This document shows positions 24,056 through 35,330 of a stretch of 64,000 nucleotides of DNA, in pieces; position 1 is the stretch's first letter; each line of letters starts with the position of its first letter. This stretch comes from Rhizophagus irregularis (lineage: Eukaryota; Glomeromycota; Glomeromycetes; Glomerales; Glomeraceae): contig NC_089449.1 in the NCBI RefSeq assembly GCF_026210795.1, forward strand, positions 496,001 through 560,000. Reading direction: 5' to 3'. Made by a program: the position numbers and the translations under genes. The notes beneath the pieces were generated by a model, which was not told the DNA's origin, did not search any database, and saw only the letters and a list, made by a program, of their open reading frames with translations.

Positions 24056-25328
24056 CTAAGGTCTAGGAGTAAAAAATCCTGTATAAACTATTTTAGGTTC
24101 AAGAGCCGTAGTAGAATCAATAAATTCATAAGTAAATTTATCTTCTGTTAAAATAGTATGTAAAAATCCCAATGTACCAACTGGTGCACCCCAATCACTT
24201 CCATCACAACCTATTCTTGTTTTACTACCAGCACCTGATAAGAAATACGTAACAGGCTGACCGTCTTTTGCTGTTTCTATTGCTAAATTATGTTCATGTC
24301 CCGAGAAATAAGCAGCTACACGGTATTTCTCGAAAAGCGGTCTCAAGCTCCCCATATAATATTGGTTTGCGCATGTAGCAACAAGAGGATGATGACCTAA
24401 TAAAAGAATTTTTTTTTTTTTAATATTTGCAAGAAATTATTCGCGAACAATATTATGTTATAGCATATTTACCAACAACGAAAATCCATGTTGAATTTTG
24501 TTGTTCAATTAATCTATCTTCAATCCACTTTAATTTATCTTCAATTGTTTGTACAGTATCCCATCCAACTTGTTTAAGTTGTGTCATCATGTCTAGTTTT
24601 TCAGGGTTTGATGGTTCATAGTAGAAAATATTTGTATCGATATGAATCCATACGACTTTCGTGTTTTTTGGACCAAAGTACAATTCACGAACATAAAATG
24701 TTGATGGTAAGAAGAAGCGCTTATCGTAATTTAAACTATAATCAACTTGAGCAGTAATATTCCCATACCTAAATAAATTTATACTAGACTGAGATTTTTA
24801 TTTAGAATTAAAATTAAATTCATATTAAACGATATTTACCAATCATGGTTTCCAGCTACGGAGTACCAAACAATTTCAGCTAATCTGCCTTTATATGCAT
24901 CTTTCCAGACTTTATTCCATTTCGGATCATACACACTATTAACTCCTTCATGGTCTCCATCATAATTAATATAAAAGCTGTCTTAAATATAAAAGAATCG
25001 AATGTTAAATATTTTTTGCATAATAACAAAACACCTAATTAATTAAATAATATTTACCACCAGTATTAATTATAAAATCACTACTATAATATTCAGCCCA
25101 ATCCTTCATAGCCATAGATACGATACTTTGATTTCCATATATTTGACCTGGTTCAATCCCATCGTAACCCCAATCACCAACGGTTAGAAAATCCAATTTT
25201 TCGGATTGATATTGTTCAATATAAGATTTATTATGGGGTTCAACCAAGTCACCCGGAAAAGCATTCGTGTTGGTCGTTAATATAACGACGCATAATATAG
25301 AAAAAGTAACATATAAGTATCGGTTCAT
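24056..25328 (-). CDS. Secreted purple acid phosphatase, tandem copy 1
   Basis: Starts at 25328 with a clear signal peptide (hydrophobic core then TTNTNAFPGD). About 330 residues after removing introns, close to mammalian tartrate-resistant acid phosphatase. The metal-site blocks of the family are all present: GDWG, GDSFY (split by intron 1; copies 2 and 3 have GDNFY), GNHDW, VVGHHP and GHEHN. SGAGSKT and DSTTA in the C-terminal exon also fit TRAP-type enzymes. These enzymes use a Fe-metal pair to hydrolyse phosphate monoesters at acidic pH. Signal peptide, several N-x-S/T sites and no anchor suggest secretion or vacuolar delivery. For a mycorrhizal fungus, use of organic phosphate is a reasonable inference. 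Confidence 0.9.
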
Positions 25329-26395
25329 TTTAACTCTGAGTGAAATAAGTTAATTCATAATTGAAGCGTCTTTTATACTCCTTAAAAGTAATTTTTACAT
25401 ATTTAGATATTGTAATAGTAGAATTATTAATTTGAATTAAAAATGGAATAATCATACTAACGTTTCTGCAATTGATAAGTTGCAAATCTCAAATCGGAAA
25501 ATTTCAATAGACCATGTGTATCATCGTATTATCATGATTCACTTAAAATTTTAAAGAGTACCATTTATTTTTTTTTTTTGGGAATAAAAATTGCGCGTCA
25601 ACCCTTAATTCTTGGAATATCTAATTGATTTCTAAATTCGATTAGACATTTTATAAATTTTGTAATTAAAAGTTTTCGGTATTTCAGGCATATTAATCAA
25701 GGATAATATCAGATATTTATTGTACATGGCTAGATAACAACGTATCCGTTATCGTTACGTTCAAAGGGAATAAGGGAATAAGGGATAGAGAAAAGTTTGA
25801 GCTACAGTACATACGTGTGAGGCATGTGAGGCACTGGATAATGTAAACAAAATCACGATAATCATTTCCGTATTAGTCCACAAGTCCTTAAAGATAATCC
25901 CTAAATCGTTCATCATACCTGATACACTGATACAAAAAAAATAGCAAGTAAAGAATTTCAAACGAAATGACAAAATTACGAAATTTAATTCTGAATTTTT
26001 GAAGCAATTAAATTTATTTTTTGCACTTTTTATTAAAAGGCATATACTTTTGCTCACTCGGATTTCAAGAGAATTAAAAAATTCATGGATTCATAATATT
26101 CAAAACACATACAAGTTGTTGTTTGACAAAGAAGAGATAATCTACACAAATTTCTCGTCTCAAATGGAATTAATTCCGTGTCAATTACAATATAGATCTC
26201 GTGCAAATAAAAAATATTTATCTTAAATGTATCTGTTAAGATTCTATGATGGAAATGTGTTTATTAGATGGTCAATTATTGATTGGAATAAAAATTATTT
26301 AGCGTAGAATCTGAAGTCATTAATACACGAGCTTCTTTATCAAAGTCGATGGAAATACACGGTATTGGTCTAACTTTATAAGAAATGATGCCGAA
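25329..26395. other. Upstream block of phosphatase copy 1, shared with copies 2 and 3
   Basis: Contains the promoter side of copy 1. Similar sequence occurs upstream of copy 2 (about 28106-28955) and copy 3 (about 30674-31745). From about 26030 to 26390 the + strand has coding-like pieces, such as QISRLKWN, shared between units but interrupted. They look like a relic of an unidentified host gene. Confidence 0.5.
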
Positions 26396-26399
26396 TTTA

Positions 26400-26525
26400 T
26401 ACCGATTTTCGATCAAAATCTTGTCGAATAAAAGTTTACGTTCTACGAACTTCAATAATTAGAATAAATTAGAGTTTAACCAAATTATAAGCAAAATACC
26501 TATCTTGAGAAGAAACGACGATTAT
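26400..26525 (-). pseudogene. Copied 5' exon fragment of the methylcrotonyl-CoA carboxylase gene
   Basis: Close match to 23680-23805: the exon encoding the KPLFDKILI region, the intron and the end of exon 1 (RRFFS). It lacks the start codon region and the rest of the gene, so it cannot make a carboxylase. It marks the left border of array unit 2. Confidence 0.8.
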
Positions 26526-26795
26526 AGATAGTAAATTAAACAATATACATTATATATTTTATATATTATATTAACCAATAGTTATTATAATGGAGTAGGA
26601 ACAGAAAAGAATTTGTAAAAAGCCTACATACTAATACAATGTTTAATTTAGCTAATAGTTATTAATAGTTATTATATAATAGAGAAGGAACAGAAAAGAA
26701 TTTAGAAAAAGCCTTTCATTGGTATTAACAAATGGTTTGTGGATCCACAATGAAATATGTTATATTTAATTGCGATTAATAAATAAATAGTCAAT

Positions 26796-28105
26796 CTAAG
26801 GTCTAGGTGTAAGAGATCCTGTATAAACTATTTTAGGATCAAGAGCCGTAGTAGAATCAATAAATTCATAAGTGAATTTATCTTCTGTTAAAATAGTGTG
26901 TAAAAATCCCAATGTACCAACTGGTGTACCCCAATCACTTTCATTACATCCTACAAATGTTTTACTACCAGCACCTGATAAGAAATACGTAACAGGTTGA
27001 CCGTCTTTTGCTGTTTCTATTGCTAAATTATGTTCATGTCCCGCGAAATAAGCATCTACACGGTATTTCTCGAAAAGCAGTCTCAATCTTCCCATATAAT
27101 ATTTCTTTGCACATGCAGCAACAAGAGGATGATGACCTAAACATAAAGAAGTTTTTTAATAATTATATACTGTACCTGCAAGAAATTATTCACGAATAAT
27201 ATTATGTTATAGCATATTTACCAACAACGAAAATCCATGTTGAATTTTGTTGTTCAATTAATCTATCTTCGATCCATTTTAATTTATCTTCAATTGCTTT
27301 TATAGTATTCCATCCAAATCTTTTAAGTTGTGGTAACATGTTTACTTTATCAGGATCTAATGGTTCATAATAGAAGATATTTGTATCGATATGAATCCAT
27401 GCTACTTTTGTTATTTTTGATCCAAAGTACGATTCACGAACATAATATGTTGATGGTAAGAAGAAGCGTTCATCGTAATTCAAACTATAATCAACTTGGG
27501 CTGTAACATTTCCATACCTAAATAAATTTATATTAAAGTGAGATTTTTAATTAAAATTAAAATTGAACTCATATTAAACGATATTTTACCAGTCATGATT
27601 TCCGACTACGGAGTACCAAACAATTTCAGCTAATCTACCTTTATATATACCATTCCAGATTCTATTCCATTTTGGATCATTCACACTTTTAACTCCTTCG
27701 TGATCTTCATCATAACTAATATAAAAGTTGTCTAAATATAAAAGAATTGAATATAAAAGAATTGAATGTTAAAAATATTTTCACGCAATAACAAAATTAC
27801 ATCTGTAATTTCAAATTAATTAAATAATATTTACCACCAGTATTAATTATAAAATCACTATCATAGCTTTCAGCCCAATCCCTCATAGCCATAGCTACCT
27901 TACTTTGATTTTTATATATTTGACCTGGTTCAATCCCTTCCCAACCCCAATCACCAAAGGTTAGAAAATCCAATTTTTCGGATTGATATTGTTCAATATA
28001 AGGTTTGTCATGAGGTTCAACCAAGTCACCCGGAAGAGCATTCGTGTTGGTCGTTAATAAATCTACACATAATATAACAAGAGCAATATATAAGTATTGG
28101 TTCAT
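26796..28105 (-). CDS. Secreted purple acid phosphatase, tandem copy 2
   Basis: Same exon layout and length as copy 1. Starts at 28105 with a signal peptide (MNQYLYIALVILCV). Metal-site blocks read GDWG, GDNFY (intron-split), GNHDW, VVGHHP and GHEHN. The second exon has DEDHEGV where copies 1 and 3 have DGDHEGV. Open throughout by eye, so probably functional. Its promoter side is shared with the other copies, so similar regulation is plausible; no regulatory motif was identified. Confidence 0.88.
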
Positions 28106-28955
28106 TTTAACTCCAAGTGAAATAAATTATTTCATAATTGAAGCGTTTTTTATATTCATTGTAACTTGAAAGTAATTTTTACATATATAGTTATTATAAT
28201 AGTAGAATTACTAATTTTAATTTTGGAAATAGAATAGTCATATTAATATTTTTTGCGATTGATAAATGAGTTGAATTCATCAAATCGGAAATTTTTAACA
28301 GACCATAGTTGTATTACCAAGATTTACATAAAATTAAAGAGTGACAATTAAATAGCGCGTTAGAGCCGTTAGACCCTTAATTCCTGGAATCTGAAATTGA
28401 TTTATAAGTTCAGTTAGATACTTAAAAATTTTCGGTATTTCGGGCATCATTGGCAGATATTTATTGTTCATGGGAAAACCTGATAACAATTTGTTCGTTT
28501 ATCGTTGTTAATCAAAATCAACGATAATCATTTCCGTATTAGCCATAGCTCACTCTATTTTATTGATAAACATGACTTAGATTATTCAAAGACATACTTT
28601 TGTTCGCTTGGACCAAGAGATTTGAAAAATTCATGGCTTCATAATATTTAAAAACTCACACAAGTTGTTGATAAAGGAAATTATTATTGGGATTTACCTA
28701 CACAAATTTCTCGTCTCAAATGGAATTCCGTATTAATATTCATTATTAAAGTGAAATGTATCCGTAAAGATTCCATGATGAAAATGTATTATTAGATGGT
28801 AGTTGATGAATAAAAATTATCAATATCTGATATTTAGCGTGGAATATGAACTCTGAAGTCATTATTAGAAGAACTTAATACACGAGCTACTGGTGTTATC
28901 AAAGTCGATAGAAAAACACGATATTAGTTTATAAGAAATGATACCGAATTTATAC
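28106..28955. other. Upstream block of phosphatase copy 2
   Basis: Homologous to 25329-26395 and 30674-31745. The + strand around 28600-28780 reads CSLGPRDLKNSWLHNI and QISRLKWN before stops. The same words occur, more decayed, in the other units. No intact gene. Confidence 0.5.
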
Positions 28956-28964
28956 TGATTTGCG

Positions 28965-29085
28965 ATCAAAAAACTTGTTTTATGTTCTATGATTTTCAGT
29001 AATTAGAAGAAACTTTTTAAACTAAATTAATAAGCAAAATATCCTAATACTTGAGAAGAAATGACGATTATAAAAATAGTATTAT
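28965..29085 (-). pseudogene. Second copied 5' fragment of the carboxylase gene
   Basis: Similar to 23680-23800 and 26400-26525, but with more indels (part of the KPLFDKI codons lost). The AGAAGAAATGACGATTATAA stretch at the former exon 1 end is still recognisable. Not able to encode protein of use. Confidence 0.7.
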
Positions 29086-29214
29086 TTATTATATTATTAC
29101 GTTATTAGTTTTGTATAATTTTAGATCTTATTGACATTGTGATACATAATGAAATCTAAGGATCGCGGTTAAATTTAATTATGATTAATAAATAGAAGTA
29201 ATTATAACATAGGC

Positions 29215-30673
29215 TTAAGGTCTAGGAGTAAGAGATCCTGTATAAATTACTTTAGGATCATTAGCCGTAGTAGCATCAACAAATTCATAAGTGAATTTAT
29301 CTTCTGTTAGAGTAGTGTGTAAAAATCCCAATGTACCATCTGGTGCACCCCAATCATTTCCTTCACATGGTGGATCTGTTTTACTACCAGCACCCGTTAA
29401 GAAATACGTAACAGGTTGACCGTCTTTTGCTGATTCTACTGCTAAACTATGTGTATGACCCGAGAAATAAGCAGTTACACGGTATTTCTCGAAAAGCGGT
29501 CTCAAGCTCCCCATATAATATTTATCTGCACATTTACCAATAAGAGGATGATGACCTAAGACATAAAAGAAATTTTTTAATAATTATTCATATGACAAAG
29601 TAGAAAATTCATTCACCGTCAAGGCAGAACCTCATTCTCCAAATAGACAAAAGGAAAAATTCACTCTCCGAATAGACAAAAGGAGAAATTCACTCTCCGA
29701 ATAGACAAAAGGAGAAATTCACTCTCGAATAGACAAAAGGAGAAATTCACTCTCCGAACTGCAAGAAACTATTTACGAACAATATTAAGCTATAGCATAC
29801 TTACCAACAACAAAAATCCATTTCGTATCTTGTTGTTCAATCAATCTATCTTCAATCCATTTTAATTTATCATTAATTGTTTGTACAGTATCCCATCCAA
29901 CTTCTATAAGTTGATTTATCAATTTTGGTCTATCTTCGGTATCTTCAGGTTCATAGAAGAAAATATTTGTATCGATATGAATCCATGTGACTTTTGTTTT
30001 TTTTGGTCCAAAGTACGATTCACGAACATAATACGCTGATGGTAAGAAGAAACGATCATCTTCATTCAAACTATAATCGACTTGAGCTGTGATATTTCCA
30101 TACCTAAATAAATTTATATCAAAGGTGAGATTTTTAATTAAAATTAAAATTAAATTCATATTTAAACGATACTTTACCAATCATGATTTCCGGCTACGGA
30201 GTACCAAACAATTTCAGCTAATCTACCTTTATATGCACCTTTCCAGATTCTATTCCATTTTGGATCATTCACACTTGTAACTCCTTCGTGATCTCCATCA
30301 AAACTAATATAAAAATTGTCTAAAATTACAAAAGAATTGAATGTTAAACTATTTTCATATAATAATAAAATCACATATATCTGTAATAATAATAATATTT
30401 ACCACCAGTATTAATTATAAAATTACTAGTATAATTTTTAGCCCAATCATCCATAGCAATAGATACTTTACTTTGATTTCCATATATTTGACCTGGTTCA
30501 ACCCCTTCGTAACCCCAATCACCAAAGGTTAAAAAATCCAATTTATCGGACTTATATTTTTCAACATAAGGTTTATCATGGGGTTCAACCAAATCACCTT
30601 TAAAAGCATTTGTGTTGGTCGTTAATAAAGCAACGCATAATATAGCAAGGGTAACATATAAGTATGAGCGCAT
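29215..30673 (-). CDS. Secreted purple acid phosphatase, tandem copy 3
   Basis: Starts at 30673 (MRSYLYVTLAILCV, signal peptide). Blocks GDWG, GDNFY, GNHDW, VVGHHP and GHTHS are present; the last differs from GHEHN in copies 1 and 2 but keeps both metal-binding histidines. The region after the active site differs most (SKTDPPCEGNDWGAPDG, and DTEDRPKLINQ in the middle exon), so substrate preference may have shifted. The intron before the GHHP exon (29559-29803) holds a 29-bp minisatellite. Open throughout by eye. Confidence 0.88.
29640..29756. repeat. Minisatellite, 29-bp unit, in an intron of phosphatase copy 3
   Basis: About four copies of a unit starting ATTCACTCTCCGAATAGACA and ending AAAGGAGAA, with a degenerate first unit from about 29610. 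Copies 1 and 2 of the phosphatase have a short intron here without it, so the expansion came after the triplication. Confidence 0.9.
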
Positions 30674-32193
30674 TTTAATTCAATATGAAATAGGCTAATT
30701 AACATTGAATCAAAATCGAGTATCTTTTTATACTTTTACATTTGTAGATATTAAAATAGGTAGAATTACTAATTTAAAGTTGAAAATGGAAAATTTATGT
30801 TAATGTTTTTGCGATTGATAAACCATTTTGTAATCTTTTTTTGTACCATCAAATCGGAAACTATCCAGCAGAATTTAATTACTAAGTTTCAAATTAAAAT
30901 TAATGAAAGAGCTAGATTGAATTTTTTTAAGGTAATATAAATAACGCGTTGGACCCTTTAGAATGTAAATTGATTCCTATATTCGGTTATAATTAAAAAT
31001 TTTCGGGTATATCGGGCATTACCAGCAAATGGACAATATCAGGTATTTATTGTTCATGGAATTATTAGATAACAATGTAACCGTTATCGTTACGTTCAAA
31101 AATTTTGTAATCCGAGTTAGGGTTAGAGAAAAGTTTAAGCTCATGTTGTTACATAAGTTTGAGCAACCATGCCATGTAATTAAATCACGGTAATCATTTC
31201 CGTATAAGACTATATTAATCTTTTTTCCGGTAAATCGTTATATTTCATTTTCAAGTACAAAAAAAATAATAAAGAACTTTAAAATGAAATAACGAAACAA
31301 CGAAGTTTAATTCTGAATTTTTTTTTTAGGTAATTAAATTTAATTTTTTTACAAAGACATATATATACTTTTGTTCACTCTTGAGAAGAGATTTAGAAAT
31401 TTTGTGGATTCATAATATTCAAAATACCAACATTAGTTGTTGACAAAAGAAAATTACTATTTGAGAGATAATCTACATGAATTTCTCGTCTCAAATGGGA
31501 ATTAATCCCGTATCAAATATTAACTTACCTTTTAAAGTGATTGTATCCGTAAAGGTTTCGTGATGGAAATGCGTTATTTGAGTTATTAGATGATCAATTA
31601 TTAATTTGAATTAATAATTATTATTATTTAGCGTGAAATCCGAACTCATTGTTCGAAGGATTTGATACGCGAGCTTCTGGTGTCGATGAAAATACACGAA
31701 TAATGGTCTAGCTTTTATAAGAAACGATTACTGAATTTTTTATAAGCATTACCAAATGAATATAGTGGATTAACCGAAGATAATCCATGATTAGATCATC
31801 CTTTAACCGAATTATAGATCACAAGGGACAATAACATAAAGCTTTTGAAATGTTGGTAACCGAAAATAGAAATCATTATACAAGGAAATCATTATACAAA
31901 GAAATGATAAAGGTGTTGTAATAGGTAAATAATTTATTGTTATACGTGAAGATATGATTGCTTTATTATTTTACATCCTCCATTATCTAATTGATCTATC
32001 TTTTCCTTGAATTAGAGAAAATATTAGAAAAATGAAAAAAAAATATTCTAATAATAATATTTAAATGGAAATAAAAAATTAAAAAAAAGGAATGTTTATT
32101 ATATATTACAATTACGAAATTATATTTTTTTTATATTTTTTTTTTTTTGCCACCTCCCATGTAAATTATTACCTTATTATCACGAATATCTCA
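30674..32193. other. Upstream block of phosphatase copy 3 and unique spacer
   Basis: Up to about 31745 it is the third copy of the shared upstream block; near 31455 the + strand reads LRDNLHEFLVSNGN before a stop. From 31745 to 32193 the sequence is unique and AT-rich, with no gene seen. Confidence 0.5.
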
Positions 32194-33723
32194 TTACCAA
32201 TTTCCCAAATCATATTTCGGAATAATAAAGACATTATAAATTTCTTTTAATTCTTTGAACTTAAGACGATGATTATTTTTCAAACAATTTAATCCCAAAA
32301 ATCTTAAAGAATTCGTTTTCTTTGTATAATCGATAATATAATCGAAATCTGAATCGTTATATTCTACTGGTTGATTAATAATTATAGTTTCCAGTGAAGC
32401 TTTACAATTTTTAAATAAATGTTGAAATTTATCAGTACTAAAAGATCTTTTTGGCTTAAATAATTGACCGATATTAATATATTTTAAAGAAAGAGGTAAA
32501 TGTGAACCTAATGAATTATAAAATTGATCGATTTCACTATCTTTTAAAACCATATCCGTTAAAGTTAACTTTTCTAAAAAGTTTAAATGATCTAATAGAT
32601 TAAATAAATTATTTGATTCATTATATTCTAATTCACTAAAATGAAATTCTACAATATTTGAACATCCTATTGAGATTGATCGAGGTGCAGCATTTTTTAA
32701 CACATTAAGATAAAGATATTGTAAAGTGTTGTTATTTCCAAGTGTTTGAACAAGCGTTACTATATTTGAAGAAGATCTTGATGTTTCTAAATGTAATTTT
32801 TTTAAACGGAATTTTGATTTTAAAGAACTTCCAAAAGTGGAACATCTGCAATCTAAAAATTTGAGACTTTCTAAATTAACACATTCTGATAAAATATCAA
32901 AAATATGATCATTAATAAAGACTCTACAAAGGAAAAGAGAGGTTAAACTATTTATTTGTGATTTCAAAGCTGGTAAAATAATTTCTTCCCTATAAATCAT
33001 ATCATTAGGTCCATAATATTTGAAATCTTGAAGATTTGGTATAGCGAAAATTATATCTTTCATCGCTTTATTAACAGCCGTTGAATCACATTGTCTAAAA
33101 TCTAAAGATTTAATATCTTTACAAACTGCAGGAAGGAATTTTAAAAGATCCAAAGTATTATTATTACTTTCTTTGATTCGATAAGAACATTCGTCAAAGA
33201 ATAAACATGAAAATTTGATAATTCTTGATAAATGAGGAGATTGAGAAAAAATTGTATAATCTGGCATATTTTTTGAAATAATAGAAAGAGCTTCTAATCT
33301 TGAACATTTTCTCATTAAAAGATTACACAAGGCCTTTGTTATCCCATACACTTTCGGATTATTAGGTGAAGAAGTAGATAACTGATCTTTAATTTTAATC
33401 CATAATTCTACAGCTGACTTTAATCGATTATATTTAAATTCTGTTAAATAACTAGCATAATCGAAAAAAGGTTTTGGTAAATCAGGAAGAATAATATCTT
33501 CTTCTATTAAAGACTTGTCTTCATCCTCTAAACATGAAATATAAGTTTTAATAAGTTTTGCTTCTTTGGATGCCGTGCTAAAAGGTCGAGCCCATAAATA
33601 AGGTATAGCATTTCTGCACCAAGAACGACTCACAAGAATACAAGAATGCAAACACTGTATATCATTTGCTATATTTTGAAATATCATGAGAAGACATTCA
33701 GTCGGTATGAGAACTGGTGGCAT
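32194..33723 (-). CDS. F-box protein with leucine-rich C-terminal region
   Basis: A single-exon gene of 509 residues. The start MPPVLIPTECLLMIFQN is preferred over an upstream in-frame ATG at 33795, because the extra residues are encoded by low-complexity DNA. Residues 1-45 form an F-box (LIPTECLLMIFQNIAN, then SCILVSRSWCRNAIPYLWARPF). The rest is rich in regularly spaced Leu and short LRR-like segments (LKSLDFRQC, SLKFLDCRC, LEKLTLTDM). Such proteins usually recruit targets to SCF ubiquitin ligases through Skp1. This F-box/LRR type is expanded in Rhizophagus. No substrate can be inferred. Confidence 0.88.
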   Translation of the reverse strand: MPPVLIPTECLLMIFQNIANDIQCLHSCILVSRSWCRNAIPYLWARPFSTASKEAKLIKTYISCLEDEDKSLIEEDIILPDLPKPFFDYASYLTEFKYNRLKSAVELWIKIKDQLSTSSPNNPKVYGITKALCNLLMRKCSRLEALSIISKNMPDYTIFSQSPHLSRIIKFSCLFFDECSYRIKESNNNTLDLLKFLPAVCKDIKSLDFRQCDSTAVNKAMKDIIFAIPNLQDFKYYGPNDMIYREEIILPALKSQINSLTSLFLCRVFINDHIFDILSECVNLESLKFLDCRCSTFGSSLKSKFRLKKLHLETSRSSSNIVTLVQTLGNNNTLQYLYLNVLKNAAPRSISIGCSNIVEFHFSELEYNESNNLFNLLDHLNFLEKLTLTDMVLKDSEIDQFYNSLGSHLPLSLKYINIGQLFKPKRSFSTDKFQHLFKNCKASLETIIINQPVEYNDSDFDYIIDYTKKTNSLRFLGLNCLKNNHRLKFKELKEIYNVFIIPKYDLGNW

Positions 33724-35283
33724 TTTTTTTTGGAAAAAAAAATTTTTTTTTTTTGTACGGAGACAAGGGGTATATATACATATATTTTGGTCCAAATATG
33801 GAAATTATATACAGTAAGTATTTTTGGATTCCGCGATTCCGGGAGTAAATAAGCCACGCCTAACCTAAAAAATTTTTTTTTCCCGAACGTATTGTCTGCG
33901 TTTGTTGTTTTTTTTTATTGCATTATTTGCATTTTGTATTTGTTCATTTTTTTGTTACATCGATAGCAGTTTAAATTCCGAACTTTTTTTGGGCTGAAAA
34001 TAATTAGACCCATCGGACGCAGTAAATTTATACTAAAACGTCATCAAGTTGCCAAATCTGTGGGCTCTGTGTACTTATTATTATTATTTAATATTATTTA
34101 ATTTTTTTTAAGAATTATCATTATTATTAAACAATGTAGTGTAATTAAATAAATTCAATTCATTATTCAAAAAATTTCATGATATTTTTATCGATGAAAA
34201 CAATCCTTATTTATTTTATAATATTAAAATTCTGAATAATAATAATTTGGTAGAAGAAATCATCCTAGGAATTCCGGAATTAGACCCGGATTAATCCGAT
34301 TTGGAAAAAAAAATCGGATTTAATTCCGAATTTATTAAACAATTTCAAATTTCAGATCAGGTTTAGAGAAATTCTGGAAGAATCCGGATTCATGCCTTAC
34401 TAAAACGATAAAAACAAGAACAGATAACATAATAGTTTTTTTTTAACGGTAAATCTGTAATAGTAAGCAATTAATGAAATTTGTAAATCATCATATATAT
34501 ATCGTATGATTTTTCTCGTAATACACGAGCCAAAAACTTCACGTATCTTTGGTGAGCTCTAGCCTTAAATGGAGTTGAAATTTTACAATCGTATTACTCT
34601 TCCATTGGTAATAATTTTCTCTCATAATAATCTATTAATAAATTTTGATGTCACTTTTTGACTTTTTGACTTTTTGTGGTGTGAAAATATAAGTTTCCGC
34701 AATGACCATTTAGAATAAATCTTTTTATAATTTTTTGGATATTTTTATAATGATATATTTTCAATCATTATTAAATCACGAAATATGTATTTTTAAAGGT
34801 ATACCATTTGATAAATATAAACGAATCCAAGTTTCTTAATTTATACTACTCAATGAAAATAATTGGTTGGAATTTTACTTTAGCTTGTGATAAAATGCAT
34901 AAGATGTTTAACTTTATTTTTTTTATGATGTATACTGTATATAGTTAATTACGTATTGAATTACCTAATCACCAAGAATTTTGAGTTGACTTGCAGTATT
35001 GTCTATTACATATAGCGTAGTTTATTTATTTATTTATTTTATTTTTATTTATTTATTTTTCATTATTTACTTATTGTTTGATACTAATCATACTATATTA
35101 TATACATATTGCAGCACTTTTCTCAATATATATATATAACTTTTAAAAAGTCAAGTCACGTGATTTTTGGATCCGTCATGTCCCTATAAATCTGTAAAAG
35201 CGTAACATTATTTAAACTTTTCGTAGATTTTCAGTAGGTTGGGTTTTAGTTTTAGATAATAATAAAGATATTTCTCGTCTTGG

Positions 35284-35330
35284 GGAAGCCGTTTGACTTA
35301 GGGAAGCCATTTGACTTTAGGGAAGCCGTT
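35284..35330. repeat. Three-copy tandem repeat
   Basis: Three near-identical copies of GGGAAGCCGTTTGACTT(T)A, the third one broken after GCCGTT. Direct reading of the sequence. No function inferred. Confidence 0.8.

Larger units (their letters stand above)
23680..26395. repeat. Phosphatase array, unit 1
   Basis: The unit runs from the second exon of the carboxylase gene, through the intervening spacer and phosphatase gene 1, to about 750 bases of upstream sequence. Matching blocks recur in the same order in units 2 and 3. The right border is set where carboxylase-like sequence starts again (about 26396). Confidence 0.75.
26396..28955. repeat. Phosphatase array, unit 2
   Basis: Begins with a copied carboxylase 5' piece (26400-26525), then phosphatase gene 2 (26796-28105), then the shared upstream block. 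Same order and orientation as unit 1. A local insertion at about 26540-26750 carries two copies of an AATAGTTATTATA-type stretch. Confidence 0.75.
28956..31745. repeat. Phosphatase array, unit 3
   Basis: Begins with the most diverged copied carboxylase piece (28965-29085), then phosphatase gene 3 (29215-30673), then the shared upstream block ending near 31745, after which the sequence is unique. A minisatellite inside an intron lengthens this unit. Confidence 0.75.

Noticed and set aside
26540-26760. Sequence resembling the end of a Sel1 repeat gene (NLEKAFHWY-like words near 26690-26730)
   Set aside because: A few suggestive residues only; too short to call a kinase or Sel1 relic.
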